Source: Ramlibacter cellulosilyticus | Lineage (GTDB): Bacteria > Pseudomonadota > Gammaproteobacteria > Burkholderiales > Burkholderiaceae_C | DNA length: 64,000 nucleotides | Reading direction: 5' to 3' | Assembly: GCF_014297465.1 (NCBI RefSeq) | Contig: NZ_JACORT010000006.1 | Location: 1 to 64,000, forward strand | Shown here: in pieces, positions 1 to 7,845 of the stretch | Layout: the number at the start of each line of letters is the position of its first letter | Position numbering within the stretch: position 1 is the stretch's first letter | Made by a program: the position numbers and the translations under genes | Notes under the pieces: generated by a model | The model's input: the letters and a program-made list of their open reading frames with translations, nothing else | Databases searched by the model: none | Told to the model about the DNA's origin: nothing

Positions 1-28
1 GCGAAGCGCACCCCAGCGATCGGCCCCC
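1..28. repeat. End of a family A intergenic palindromic repeat (cut by window edge)
   Basis: The first bases read GCGAAGCGCACCCCAGC, which matches the inner edge of the repeat seen complete near 36.0 kb, 29.6 kb and 46.7 kb (CTGGGGTGCGC...GCGCACCCCAG). Only one arm is inside the window. Confidence 0.6.
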
Positions 29-1096
29 TCACGCCAGCCACCGCTCCCTGTGCTCCGCCACGAACGCGTCGTCCGTGAGATGCGGGTAATCGCGTTGCAC
101 CCGCGACAAGGCTTCGGCCTGGCCCGGGCTCAATCCCTCGTTCGCATCCAGGCACCACGTCCCCTGCAGGATCCCCTGACGCCGCAGGATCTCGTGGCAG
201 CCCGCGATGCAGCCGTGGAAGTCGTGCGCCACGTCGAAGAGCGCCGCATTGCAGTCGGTGACCTGGCTGTCCAGGGCGAGCAGGTCCATGTCGGCCTGCC
301 CGGCCTCGACCGCGGCGTGGATGCGCTCCAGCAACTGCACGGCCGCGCGGGTCCACACGCTCCAGTGCCCGAGCAGGCCGCCCTTCACGCGCACGGTGAC
401 CGGCGCGCCATCCCGCACGAAGCGGAAGGGCGCGAGCAGGTCCATCACGATGTGGTCGTCGTTGCCGGTGTAGAGCGTGACGCGCTCCTCCGCCCGCGCC
501 GCCACCACGCCGCGGATCACGTCCAGCGTGCGATAGCGGTGGAAGGGCGCCATCTTGATGGCGACCACGTTGTCGATCGCGGCGAAGCGCTGCCAGAACG
601 TCATCGGCAGGTGGATGCCGCCCACCGCGGGCTGCAGGTAGAAGCCCACCAGCGGGAACTCCTCCGCCACCGCTCGGCAGTGCGCGACGATTTCGTCTTC
701 GCTCGCGCCCTTCATCGCCGCCAGGCTCAGGAGCCCCGCGTGGTAGCCGAGGCCGCGGGCGATGCGTGCTTCGCGCACGGCCTGCTCGGTGCGGCCCGCG
801 AGGCCTGCCACCATGAACAGCGGTCGCTTGCCACCGAGCGGCTCCCACTCGCGCGCCGTCTGCATCGCGAGCTCCAGCACCGGCTGGTAGAGGCCGACGT
901 CGCGGATCGCGAACTGGGTCGAATGCACGCCCACGGCGACGCCGCCGGCGCCCGCATCGAGGTAGTAGCGCGTCATCGCGCGCTGGCGGCGTGCATCGAG
1001 CTTGCGCTGCGCGTCCAGCGCCAGCAGGTGCGCGGGGATCGCCGCGCCGCGGCGCAGGACGGCGAGGCTGTCGCGCGGGATCTCGGACCAGTGCAT
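29..1096 (-). CDS. Dihydrodipicolinate synthase family class I aldolase
   Basis: The 355-residue product has the (beta/alpha)8 lyase layout of the DHDPS/N-acetylneuraminate lyase family. The Schiff-base lysine is probably K181 in NVVAIKMAP, and the conserved tyrosine is Y153 in GFYLQPAVGG. These enzymes condense or cleave pyruvate-type substrates in the cytoplasm. At 355 residues it is longer than housekeeping DapA (about 290), so a catabolic aldolase or dehydratase is more likely than lysine synthesis. The ATG at 1096 overlaps the stop of the upstream epimerase-like gene by one base (TGATG), so the two are translationally coupled and form an operon. The substrate cannot be read from the sequence. 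Confidence 0.85.
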   Translation of the reverse strand: MHWSEIPRDSLAVLRRGAAIPAHLLALDAQRKLDARRQRAMTRYYLDAGAGGVAVGVHSTQFAIRDVGLYQPVLELAMQTAREWEPLGGKRPLFMVAGLAGRTEQAVREARIARGLGYHAGLLSLAAMKGASEDEIVAHCRAVAEEFPLVGFYLQPAVGGIHLPMTFWQRFAAIDNVVAIKMAPFHRYRTLDVIRGVVAARAEERVTLYTGNDDHIVMDLLAPFRFVRDGAPVTVRVKGGLLGHWSVWTRAAVQLLERIHAAVEAGQADMDLLALDSQVTDCNAALFDVAHDFHGCIAGCHEILRRQGILQGTWCLDANEGLSPGQAEALSRVQRDYPHLTDDAFVAEHRERWLA

Positions 1097-2133
1097 CAGT
1101 ACTTCCCGTCGCGGGCTTCGTAGTGCGTCGGCTTGTTGAGCGACGCGCCCCCGCGCTGCACCCAGTCCGCCGTCCAATCGAGCATGCGCGCGAGCCCCAC
1201 CTGCGGCTCGCCGAAGAGGCGGAAGGCTTCGCGGCAATCGACCAGCCACGCGGTCTCCGCCTCGTAGCCGGTGAAGCGCGGCGCCTTGCCCAGGCGCAGG
1301 CTGAATTCGCACGCGAGCTCGCGGATGCTCACGCGCGGGCCGCTCAGGTTCAGCGGCGTGGTCGGCGCGGTGCAGTGCGCCAGCGAGCGCAGCGCCCAGT
1401 CGTTCGCCTCGCCCTGCCAGATGATGTTGGCGTGGCCCATGGAGAGGTCGATGGGCTCGCCGCGCAGCACCTTCTGCGCCACGTCGTGCAGCACGCCGTA
1501 GCGCATGTCGATCGCATAGGACAGGCGCAGCAGGCGGCCCGGTGTCTGGTGCAGGTGCGAGAAGTGCTCGAACAGGCGCTCGCGGGCGACGCAGGAGTTC
1601 GCGTACTCGCCGGACGGCGCCGTCGGCGGCATCGATTCGGGCGCGCCTTCGGTCTCCTTCGAGACGAAGGGGTACACGCAGGCGGTAGAGAACGCCACGA
1701 TGCGCGAGCGCGCGAAGCGCTCCGCCACCAGGCCGGGTACGTAGGCGTTCATCGCCCACGTAAGCCACTCGCTGCCGGTGGAGCCGAACTTGCGGCCGGC
1801 CATGAACACGATGTTGGGCGCGTCCGGCAGGCGCGCGAGCGCTTCGCGCGATTGCAGGTCGGCGGCGATGCATTCGACGCCGGCTTGCTGCAGCTGCTCG
1901 CGCAGGCCCGGCTCGGAAAAGCGCGCGACGCCGATCACGCGGCGCCCGGGTCCGGCGCGCTTGGCCATGCGGGCGAGCGTGGGGCCCATCTTGCCGCCGA
2001 CACCGAGCACCATCAGGTCGCCGTCGACACGTTCCAGCGCCTGCACCAGTTCCGGCGAAGGCCGGCTCATCAATTCCTCGAGCGCCGCCACGTCCGCGAT
2101 GCGGGCAGGCAGGTCCTTGGCGGATTCCGTCAT
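1096..2133 (-). CDS. NAD-dependent epimerase/dehydratase-like protein (extended SDR fold)
   Basis: The 345-residue product has a Rossmann glycine motif near residues 42-50 (VLGVGGKMG) and the segment FSTACVY, typical of extended short-chain dehydrogenases. The usual YxxxK catalytic pair is altered: Tyr177 is present (GEYANSC) but the lysine position is Cys181. It may therefore bind NAD(P) without standard SDR chemistry or use another base. It is the first gene of a two-gene operon with the class I aldolase, suggesting one sugar-acid or carboxylate pathway. The ATG at 2133 was chosen because the domain begins shortly after it and an 18-bp palindrome lies just upstream; longer in-frame extensions would run through that palindrome. 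Confidence 0.8.
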   Translation of the reverse strand: MTESAKDLPARIADVAALEELMSRPSPELVQALERVDGDLMVLGVGGKMGPTLARMAKRAGPGRRVIGVARFSEPGLREQLQQAGVECIAADLQSREALARLPDAPNIVFMAGRKFGSTGSEWLTWAMNAYVPGLVAERFARSRIVAFSTACVYPFVSKETEGAPESMPPTAPSGEYANSCVARERLFEHFSHLHQTPGRLLRLSYAIDMRYGVLHDVAQKVLRGEPIDLSMGHANIIWQGEANDWALRSLAHCTAPTTPLNLSGPRVSIRELACEFSLRLGKAPRFTGYEAETAWLVDCREAFRLFGEPQVGLARMLDWTADWVQRGGASLNKPTHYEARDGKY

Positions 2134-2142
2134 GCCGCCACT

Positions 2143-2160
2143 ATTCACCAATTGGTGAAT
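2143..2160. promoter_or_regulatory. Perfect 18-bp palindrome, probable operator of the aldolase operon
   Basis: ATTCACCAATTGGTGAAT is a perfect inverted repeat centred between 2151 and 2152, ending 10 nt upstream of the epimerase-like start codon. The core ACCAATTGGT resembles sites bound by GntR-family repressors, but no regulator gene is adjacent. Its position means bound protein would block the promoter or the leader. The operator role is inferred. Confidence 0.6.
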
Positions 2161-2216
2161 TAAGAAAAGATCGGGGGAACCCTTAGAACGAAGGCGGACC
2201 TCCGAACGCAAGGCAA

Positions 2217-2300
2217 GTCGGCTGGGTTGCGTGCAGCGCACCCCGGCATCGCGCGGATGCGCTGGGGTTCGCTGGCGCGAAACCCAGCCTACGAGCGCGG
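2217..2300. repeat. Family A intergenic palindromic repeat
   Basis: Two diverging arms (GGCTGGGTTGCG... and ...AACCCAGCCTACG) flank a short centre between the aldolase operon and the antiporter gene. The same sequence recurs near 24.36, 29.59, 36.04 and 46.78 kb. It looks like a REP/MITE-type element; no coding potential is seen. Confidence 0.75.
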
Positions 2301-2308
2301 GTCAAGGC

Positions 2309-3991
2309 CTACGCCTTGCACCGCTCCAGCACGTAGTGGCTCATCGCCAGCGCCAGCTCGTGCTCGCCGACGAACACGCGGCCCGACAGCTCCTGCTCCA
2401 GGCGGCGCGCCTCTTCCTCGTTGTGCGAGCGCACGACGATCTCCACCTGGGGATTCAGCTGGCGCGCGTAGCCCGCCATCTGCCGCACGCCGATGGTGTC
2501 CGGGATCGCGATCACCAGCAGGCGGGCACGCGCGATGTGCGCCTGCACCAGCACCTCGGGACGGCTCGCGTCGCCGCTCACGGCCGGCACGCCTTGCGCG
2601 CGCAGCTGCTCCACGATCTCGCGGTTCTCTTCGGCCACCACGTAAGGCAGCCCCGCGGCCTTCAGCGACTCGGCCACCTTGCGGCCCACGCGGCCATAGC
2701 CCACCAGCACCACCTGACGCGACAGGTACTTGGGGTCGGTGGTCATGGGCAGCTCCGCCAGCGGGTCGTCGCGGGCCTCGAGCTGGCGCGCCAGCTGCGA
2801 GCGTGCGAGCAGCCATGCCTGGAAGGGCCGCATCGCCTTGAACACCAGCGGGTTGATCGCGATGGAGATCAGCGCGCCGGCGACGATCAGGCTGGCGCCC
2901 TCCTGCGGCAGGAGGCCCAGCGCCATGCCCAGGCTGCCGAGGATGAAGGAGAACTCGCCGATCTGCGCCAGGCTGGCGGAGACTGTCAGCGCGGTGTGCA
3001 GCGGGTAGCGCAGCAGCAGCACCAGCACGGCGGCCGCGATCGACTTGCCGAAGACGATGACGCCCACGACCGCGACCACGCGCAGCGGCTGGTCGACGAG
3101 GATGCGCGGATCGAACAGCATGCCGACGGAGACGAAGAACAGCACCGCGAAGGCGTCGCGCAGCGGCAGGGTCTCCTCCGCCGCGCGGTGGCTGAACTGC
3201 GACTCGCGCAGCACCATGCCGGCGAAGAAGGCCCCCAGCGCGAAGGACACGCCGAACACCATCGTGGCGCCGTAGGCGATGCTCACCGCGGCGGCCACCA
3301 CGCACAGCGTGAACAGCTCGCGCGAGCCCACCTTCTGCACCTGCCACAGCACCCACGGGAAGAGGCGCCGGCCCACGATCAGCATCAGCGCGACGAAGAG
3401 CCCCACGGACAGCAGCGTGCGGCCCACGCTGCGCCAGATCGCCTGCGCGTCCGCGGCGCCGCCCGTCAGCACGCCCGCCAGCGGCGGCAGCAGCACCAGC
3501 ACGAGCACCATCGCCAGGTCTTCCACCACCAGCCAGCCGACCGCCACGCGCCCGTTGAACGTGTCCAGGATGCCCAGGCTTTCCAGCGCGCGCAGCAGCA
3601 CCACCGTGCTCGCGACCGAGAGCGCGATGCCGAACACCAGCGCACCGGCGAAGCTCCAGCCCCACAGCATGGCAACGCCCGCGCCCATCGCGGTCGCAGC
3701 CAGAATCTGCACGATCGCGCCCGGTACCGCGATGCGGCGCACGGCGAGCAGGTCGGCGAAGGAGAAGTGCAGCCCCACCCCGAACATCAGGAGCATCACG
3801 CCGATCTCCGCCAGCTGCGAGGCGATGTGCGTATCGGCGACGAAGCCGGGCGTGAACGGGCCGATGACGACGCCGGCCAGCAGGTAGCCGACGAGCGCGG
3901 GCAGCCGCAGCCGCGCGGCCACGAAGCCGAGGACGAGGGCAAGCCCCAGGCCTCCGGCGATCGTGGTGATCAGGGGGATGTTGTGCTCCAT
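2309..3991 (-). CDS. ybaL: YbaL/KefB-type monovalent cation:proton antiporter (CPA2)
   Basis: The 560-residue protein starts with an antiporter domain of about a dozen membrane helices (residues 1-390) and ends with a cytoplasmic TrkA-N/RCK domain whose NAD-binding motif is GYGRVG at 431-436. N-terminal stretches such as LVGYLLAG, IGPFTPGF and LMFGVGLHFS match E. coli YbaL closely, as does the total length. It should exchange K+ or Na+ for protons across the inner membrane under nucleotide control. It is monocistronic on the minus strand, with a hairpin at 4022-4045 separating it from the TRAP receptor gene upstream. Confidence 0.92.
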   Translation of the reverse strand: MEHNIPLITTIAGGLGLALVLGFVAARLRLPALVGYLLAGVVIGPFTPGFVADTHIASQLAEIGVMLLMFGVGLHFSFADLLAVRRIAVPGAIVQILAATAMGAGVAMLWGWSFAGALVFGIALSVASTVVLLRALESLGILDTFNGRVAVGWLVVEDLAMVLVLVLLPPLAGVLTGGAADAQAIWRSVGRTLLSVGLFVALMLIVGRRLFPWVLWQVQKVGSRELFTLCVVAAAVSIAYGATMVFGVSFALGAFFAGMVLRESQFSHRAAEETLPLRDAFAVLFFVSVGMLFDPRILVDQPLRVVAVVGVIVFGKSIAAAVLVLLLRYPLHTALTVSASLAQIGEFSFILGSLGMALGLLPQEGASLIVAGALISIAINPLVFKAMRPFQAWLLARSQLARQLEARDDPLAELPMTTDPKYLSRQVVLVGYGRVGRKVAESLKAAGLPYVVAEENREIVEQLRAQGVPAVSGDASRPEVLVQAHIARARLLVIAIPDTIGVRQMAGYARQLNPQVEIVVRSHNEEEARRLEQELSGRVFVGEHELALAMSHYVLERCKA

Positions 3992-4021
3992 GCCCCCAAT
4001 CTACTACGGCGCAGGAAGCAG

Positions 4022-4045
4022 AAAGGCCGCATTGCTGCGGCCTTT
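4022..4045. terminator. Hairpin terminator after the first TRAP receptor gene
   Basis: AAAGGCCGC (4022-4030), a 6-nt loop and GCGGCCTTT (4037-4045) form a 9-bp stem 21 nt past the stop codon of the receptor gene, in the minus direction. The tail is only moderately T-rich (TTTCTGCTT). Confidence 0.7.
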
Positions 4046-4065
4046 GCTGTCGTCGCGCTGAAGGA

Positions 4066-5148
4066 TCAGATCTTCACCGACGCCATGAAGCTGTCGTAGT
4101 AGAACTCCGAGAAGCGGGTCCACAGCAGCTGGTCGCGCTGGAAGGCGCGCATGTCCTGGTGGATCTTCTTGAACTCGGGCGACTTGGCTTCGTGCTCGGC
4201 GAAGACTTCCATCGACGCCTTGTAGCCGGCCTGCAGCACGTCCTTCGGGAAGGGCTTCAGCTTGGTCTTGTTGGCCACCAGGCGCTTGAGCGCGACGGGG
4301 TTCACCGCGTCGTACTTGGCGGTCATGTCGCGCGCGGCGACCTGCGTCGCGGCGGAGACGATCGCCTTGTTCTCGGGCGACAGCGCGTTGAACGCCTTGC
4401 TGTTCACGAAGAACTCCAGCTCCGCGCCGCCTTCCCACCAGCCGGGGTAGTAGTAGAAGGGAGCGACCTTGGCGAAGCCCAGCTTCTCGTCGTCGTAGGG
4501 GCCGACGAACTCGGTGGCGTCCAGCGTGCCCTTCTCGAGCGCCTGGTACACCTCGCCGGCGGGCATGTTCTGCGACACCACGCCGAGCTTGTTCATCGCC
4601 TCGCCGAGCAGGCCGCCGCCCATGCGCATCTTCAGGCCCTTGAGATCGGCCGCGCTCTTGATCTCCTTGCGGTACCAGCCGCCCATCTGGGTGCCGGTGT
4701 TGCCCGCGCTGAAGCTCTTGATGTTGTACTTGCCGTAGAACTCGTCCATCAGCTTGCGGCCGTTGCCGTGCTCCATCCAGGAGTCCATCTGGCGCGCCGT
4801 CAGGCCGAAGGGCACGGCGCAGCCGAACGCGAAGATCGGGTCCTTGCCGGTGAAGTAGTAGGGCGCGGTCTGCGCCATCTCGATCGTGCCGTTCTGGATC
4901 GCGTCGACCACGCCGAACGCGGGCATCAGCTCGCCGGCGGCGTGCACGGACACTTCGAACTTGCCGCCCGAGAGTTCCTTGACCGTCTTCGAGAACATCT
5001 CGGCGGAGCCGAAGATGGTGTCGAGCGACTTCGGGAAGGAGGAAGCAAGGCGCCAGCGTACGGCGGCCTGGGCATGCACCGCGGGCGCGATGCCGGATGC
5101 GAGGACGCCGGCGATGCCGGCGCGCTTCATGAGGGAACGACGATCCAT
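4066..5148 (-). CDS. TRAP transporter substrate-binding protein (DctP/TakP-like), paralog 1
   Basis: This 360-residue periplasmic receptor begins with a twin-arginine signal (MDRRSLMKRAG, cleavage likely after VHA near residue 26). It shares the VGPYDD...YYYPGWWEGG block of the family that includes the 2-oxoacid receptor TakP. It is the most divergent of four tandem paralogs: the ligand-loop motif is ATEFVGPYDD instead of AAEWVGPYDD, and MRMGGG replaces the RIGG motif, so a different ligand is likely. No DctQ or DctM membrane subunits lie in the window, so it must use permeases encoded elsewhere. The start was chosen at the Tat signal, behind an AGGAG ribosome site. Confidence 0.9.
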   Translation of the reverse strand: MDRRSLMKRAGIAGVLASGIAPAVHAQAAVRWRLASSFPKSLDTIFGSAEMFSKTVKELSGGKFEVSVHAAGELMPAFGVVDAIQNGTIEMAQTAPYYFTGKDPIFAFGCAVPFGLTARQMDSWMEHGNGRKLMDEFYGKYNIKSFSAGNTGTQMGGWYRKEIKSAADLKGLKMRMGGGLLGEAMNKLGVVSQNMPAGEVYQALEKGTLDATEFVGPYDDEKLGFAKVAPFYYYPGWWEGGAELEFFVNSKAFNALSPENKAIVSAATQVAARDMTAKYDAVNPVALKRLVANKTKLKPFPKDVLQAGYKASMEVFAEHEAKSPEFKKIHQDMRAFQRDQLLWTRFSEFYYDSFMASVKI

Positions 5149-5179
5149 GGAGGACAGCTCCTGAAACTTGGGATGTGAC

Positions 5180-5203
5180 AAAAAGTGGGCGCATGATGCG
5201 CCC
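5180..5203 (-). terminator. Terminator-like hairpin in the leader of TRAP receptor 1
   Basis: On the minus strand GGGCGC-ATCAT-GCGCCC is followed by AC and five T residues. It ends 31 nt before the receptor start codon, so it may be a second stop for read-through from paralog 2 or a leader attenuator. It is distinct from the stronger hairpin at 5277-5307. Confidence 0.5.
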
Positions 5204-5276
5204 CCATTCGGGGCAAAGCTGTCAGGAGGCTGGCACCGCCGTCGGGCGAAACCCGCAGTCCTGGTGCATGTGCTAA

Positions 5277-5307
5277 GCAAAAAGCCGCATTGCGTGCGGC
5301 TTTTTGC
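5277..5307. terminator. Strong bidirectional-type terminator after TRAP receptor 2
   Basis: GCAAAAAGCCGCA pairs perfectly with TGCGGCTTTTTGC around a 5-nt loop, 20 nt beyond the stop codon of the receptor gene at 5328. It carries A and T tracts on both sides. Confidence 0.85.
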
Positions 5308-5327
5308 ATGAGATGCGCTCTTCCGTA

Positions 5328-6407
5328 CTACAGCTTCTGGGACTGCATGAAGCGGTCGAACGTCGCCTCGGTGAAGCGGAACCACAGGTTCTGGTCGGAG
5401 CGGAACCTGGCGTAATCCGCGTAGACCTTCTTCCAGTTCGGGTTCTTGCCCGAGAGCTCGTCGTACAGCGCCATCGACTGCTTGAACGCCGCCGTCATCA
5501 GGTCCGCGGGGAAGGGACGCAGCTTCGCGCCCTGCGCCACCAGCTGCTTCAGCGCGCCGGGATTGCGCGCGTCGTACTTGGCCTGGGTCACGACGTGCGC
5601 CTCGGCCGCGGCCGATTCGACGATCGCCTTGTTCTCCGCGGACAGGGCCGCGTACGCCTTGTTGTTGATGTAGAGGTCCAGCTGCAGGCCGCCTTCCCAC
5701 CAGCCGGGGTAGTAGTAGAAGGGCGCGACCTTGTGGAAGCCGAGCTTGAGGTCGTCGTACGGGCCGATCCACTCGGCCGCGTCGATGGTGCCCTTCTCCA
5801 GCGCCTGGTAGATCTCGCCGCCGGGGATGTTCTGGGGCACGCCGCCCATGCGCTCCAGCACGCGGCCGGCGAAGCCGCCGATGCGGAACTTCAGGCCCTT
5901 GAAGTCCGCGGCGGACTTGACCTCCTTGCGCATCCAGCCGCCCATCTGCGCGCCGGTGTTGCCGCACGCGAAGTTGACCATGTTGTACTGCGCGTAGAAC
6001 TCGCGCATCAGCTTCAGGCCGTTGCCCTCGAAGGTCCAGGCGCTCATCTGCCGGCTGTTCAGGCCGAAGGGGATCGCGCCGCCGATGGCGAAGGTCTCGT
6101 CCTTGCCGAAGAAGTAGTAGGGCGCCGTGTGCGCCGCCTCCACGGTGCCTTGCTGCACGCCGTCGACCACGCCGAAAGCAGGCATCAGTTCGCCGGCGGC
6201 GTGCACGGACACCTCGAACTTGCCGCTGGAGAGCGCCTTCACCTTCTGCGCGAACACTTCGGCGGCGCCGTAGATCGTGTCCAGCGACTTCGGGAAGCTG
6301 GACGCGATGCGCCAGCGGATCGCGGACTGCGCGTGCGCGGCGGGCGCGACGCCGGCGGCGAGGACGCCGGCGAGGCCGGCATGCTTGAGGGCGGAACGAC
6401 GATCCAT
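5328..6407 (-). CDS. TRAP transporter substrate-binding protein (DctP/TakP-like), paralog 2
   Basis: The 359-residue protein has a Tat signal (MDRRSALKHAG, cleavage near residue 26) and the family blocks RIGGFAGRV, VPQNIPGGE and AAEWIGPYDD followed by YYYPGWWEGG. In the related receptor TakP the equivalent Arg, Gln and Trp contact a 2-oxoacid and its cation, so a monocarboxylate or 2-oxoacid ligand is inferred. Unlike paralogs 3 and 4, its upstream region lacks the shared TGACA-N6-TGTCA element. It ends in its own terminator, so it is probably monocistronic. Confidence 0.9.
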   Translation of the reverse strand: MDRRSALKHAGLAGVLAAGVAPAAHAQSAIRWRIASSFPKSLDTIYGAAEVFAQKVKALSSGKFEVSVHAAGELMPAFGVVDGVQQGTVEAAHTAPYYFFGKDETFAIGGAIPFGLNSRQMSAWTFEGNGLKLMREFYAQYNMVNFACGNTGAQMGGWMRKEVKSAADFKGLKFRIGGFAGRVLERMGGVPQNIPGGEIYQALEKGTIDAAEWIGPYDDLKLGFHKVAPFYYYPGWWEGGLQLDLYINNKAYAALSAENKAIVESAAAEAHVVTQAKYDARNPGALKQLVAQGAKLRPFPADLMTAAFKQSMALYDELSGKNPNWKKVYADYARFRSDQNLWFRFTEATFDRFMQSQKL

Positions 6408-6512
6408 GGCAACTCCGGTGTTGGATGAGTAGTGCCTGGATCATGGTTGCCCGCCCGCGCGGCAAGCTTGCACGCGGCTGGCGGTGCGGGCTGGGGGATG
6501 TCCGTAAGAAAA

Positions 6513-6534
6513 AAGGGCTCCCTCCGGAGCCCTT
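6513..6534 (-). terminator. Terminator of TRAP receptor 3
   Basis: AAGGGCTCC pairs with GGAGCCCTT around CTCC. In the minus direction it is followed by a run of T residues (TTTTTTCTT), giving a canonical intrinsic terminator 20 nt past the stop codon at 6554. Confidence 0.88.
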
Positions 6535-6553
6535 CGCTGTCGCGGTGCGCGCC

Positions 6554-7633
6554 TTAGAGCTTCTGCGACTGCATGAAGCGGTCGAACGTCGCCTCCGTGA
6601 AGCGGAACCAGAGGTTCTGGTCGGCGCGGAATTTCGAGTAGTCCGCGTAGATCTTCTTCCAGTCCTCGTTCTTGGCGTTGAGCTCCTCGTACACGCCCAT
6701 GGCGGTCTTGAAAGCCGCGGAAAGGATCTCGTTGGAGAAGGGGCGCAGCTTGGCGCCGGACGACACGAGCTGCTTGAGGGCGCCCGGGTTGCGCGCGTCG
6801 TAGCGGGCCTGCATCACGATGTGCGCCTCGGCGGCGGCGGACTCCACGATCGCCTTGTTCTCCGCCGACAGGGCATTGAACGCCTTGTCGTTGATGAAGA
6901 AGTCCAGCTGCGGGCCGCCTTCCCACCAGCCGGGGTAGTAGTAGTAGGGAGCGACCTTGTTGAACCCGAGCTTCAGGTCGTCGTACGGCCCCACCCATTC
7001 CGCGGCGTCGATGGTGCCCTTCTCCAGCGCCTGGTAGATCTCGCCGCCGGGGATGTTCTGCGGCACGCCGCCCATGCGCTCCAGCACGCGGCCGGCGAAG
7101 CCGCCGATGCGCATCTTCAGGCCCTTGATGTCCTTGAGCGACTTGATCTCCTTGCGGTACCAGCCGCCCATCTGCGAGCCGGTGTTGCCGCCGGGGAAGT
7201 TGATCATGTTGTACTTGGCGTAGAACTCGCGCATCAGCTTCAGGCCGTTGCCCTCGTACATCCACGCCGTCATCTGCCGGCTGTTCAGGCCGAAGGGGAT
7301 CGCGCAACCCAGCGCGAACACCTCGCTCTTGCCGAAGAAGTAATAGGGCGCCGTGTGCGCCACTTCCACGGTGCCCTGCTGCACGCCATCCACCACGCCG
7401 AAGGCGGGCATCAGCTCGCCGGCGGCATGCACGGACACCTCGAACTTGCCCCCGGACATGGCCTTGACCCTGGCGGCGAACACGTCCGCGGCGCCGAAGA
7501 TCGTGTCGAGCGACTTCGGGAACGAGGACGCGAGGCGCCAGCGGATGGCAGTCTGCGCATGCACTGCCGGCGCCACGCCGGCAGCCAGCACGCCCGCGAT
7601 GCCGGCCTGCTTGATGAGGGAACGACGATCCAT
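6554..7633 (-). CDS. TRAP transporter substrate-binding protein (DctP/TakP-like), paralog 3
   Basis: The 359-residue receptor has a Tat signal (MDRRSLIKQAG...AVHA) and the full ligand motif set: MRIGGFAGRV, VPQNIPGGE, AAEWVGPYDD and YYYPGWWEGG. By eye it is most similar to paralog 4; the two share long identical runs such as the VFALGCAIPFGLNSRQMTAW region. The start was placed at the Tat signal; a further ATG five codons upstream is possible. Its leader of about 86 nt contains the same bipartite upstream element as paralog 4, which suggests co-regulation of these two genes. Confidence 0.91.
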   Translation of the reverse strand: MDRRSLIKQAGIAGVLAAGVAPAVHAQTAIRWRLASSFPKSLDTIFGAADVFAARVKAMSGGKFEVSVHAAGELMPAFGVVDGVQQGTVEVAHTAPYYFFGKSEVFALGCAIPFGLNSRQMTAWMYEGNGLKLMREFYAKYNMINFPGGNTGSQMGGWYRKEIKSLKDIKGLKMRIGGFAGRVLERMGGVPQNIPGGEIYQALEKGTIDAAEWVGPYDDLKLGFNKVAPYYYYPGWWEGGPQLDFFINDKAFNALSAENKAIVESAAAEAHIVMQARYDARNPGALKQLVSSGAKLRPFSNEILSAAFKTAMGVYEELNAKNEDWKKIYADYSKFRADQNLWFRFTEATFDRFMQSQKL

Positions 7634-7708
7634 GAACTCTCCTGTCACACGTTAGGTTTGCCTTTGGACCTCGACTTCCTACTTTCGTATCGATTGCGAG
7701 GGTGGCTC

Positions 7709-7749
7709 ATTCTAGGAATGACAGGTTATTGTCAGCCGGGGGTTTTCCC
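7709..7749 (-). promoter_or_regulatory. Shared upstream element and probable promoter of TRAP receptor 3
   Basis: TGACAGGTTATTGTCA (7719-7734) is an inverted repeat (TGACA-N6-TGTCA). Five bases later comes GGGTTTTCCC (7740-7749). Read on the minus strand, CTGACA can serve as a -35 box and TAGAAT (7709-7714) as a -10 box with a 15-nt spacer. The same two blocks with the same 5-nt gap stand upstream of paralog 4. Confidence 0.65.
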
Positions 7750-7810
7750 TGCCGAGCAACAGCGGCGAGCAGCATTTGCTTTTGGGACCGGCCCGAAGGG
7801 CCGCATCATC

Positions 7811-7842
7811 GAAGACAAGGCGCCGACAGGCGCCTTGTCTTC
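7811..7842. terminator. Long hairpin after TRAP receptor 4
   Basis: A perfect 14-bp stem, GAAGACAAGGCGCC with GGCGCCTTGTCTTC around GACA, lies 3 nt past the stop codon of the gene ending at 7846. It has no T tract, so it may act as an mRNA-end stabiliser or an imperfect terminator. Confidence 0.65.
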
Positions 7843-7845
7843 GCC

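Noticed and set aside
2231-4099. Plus-strand open frame opposite the antiporter
   Set aside because: His/Gln/Arg-rich antisense translation without domain or ribosome site; the YbaL-like gene is clear.
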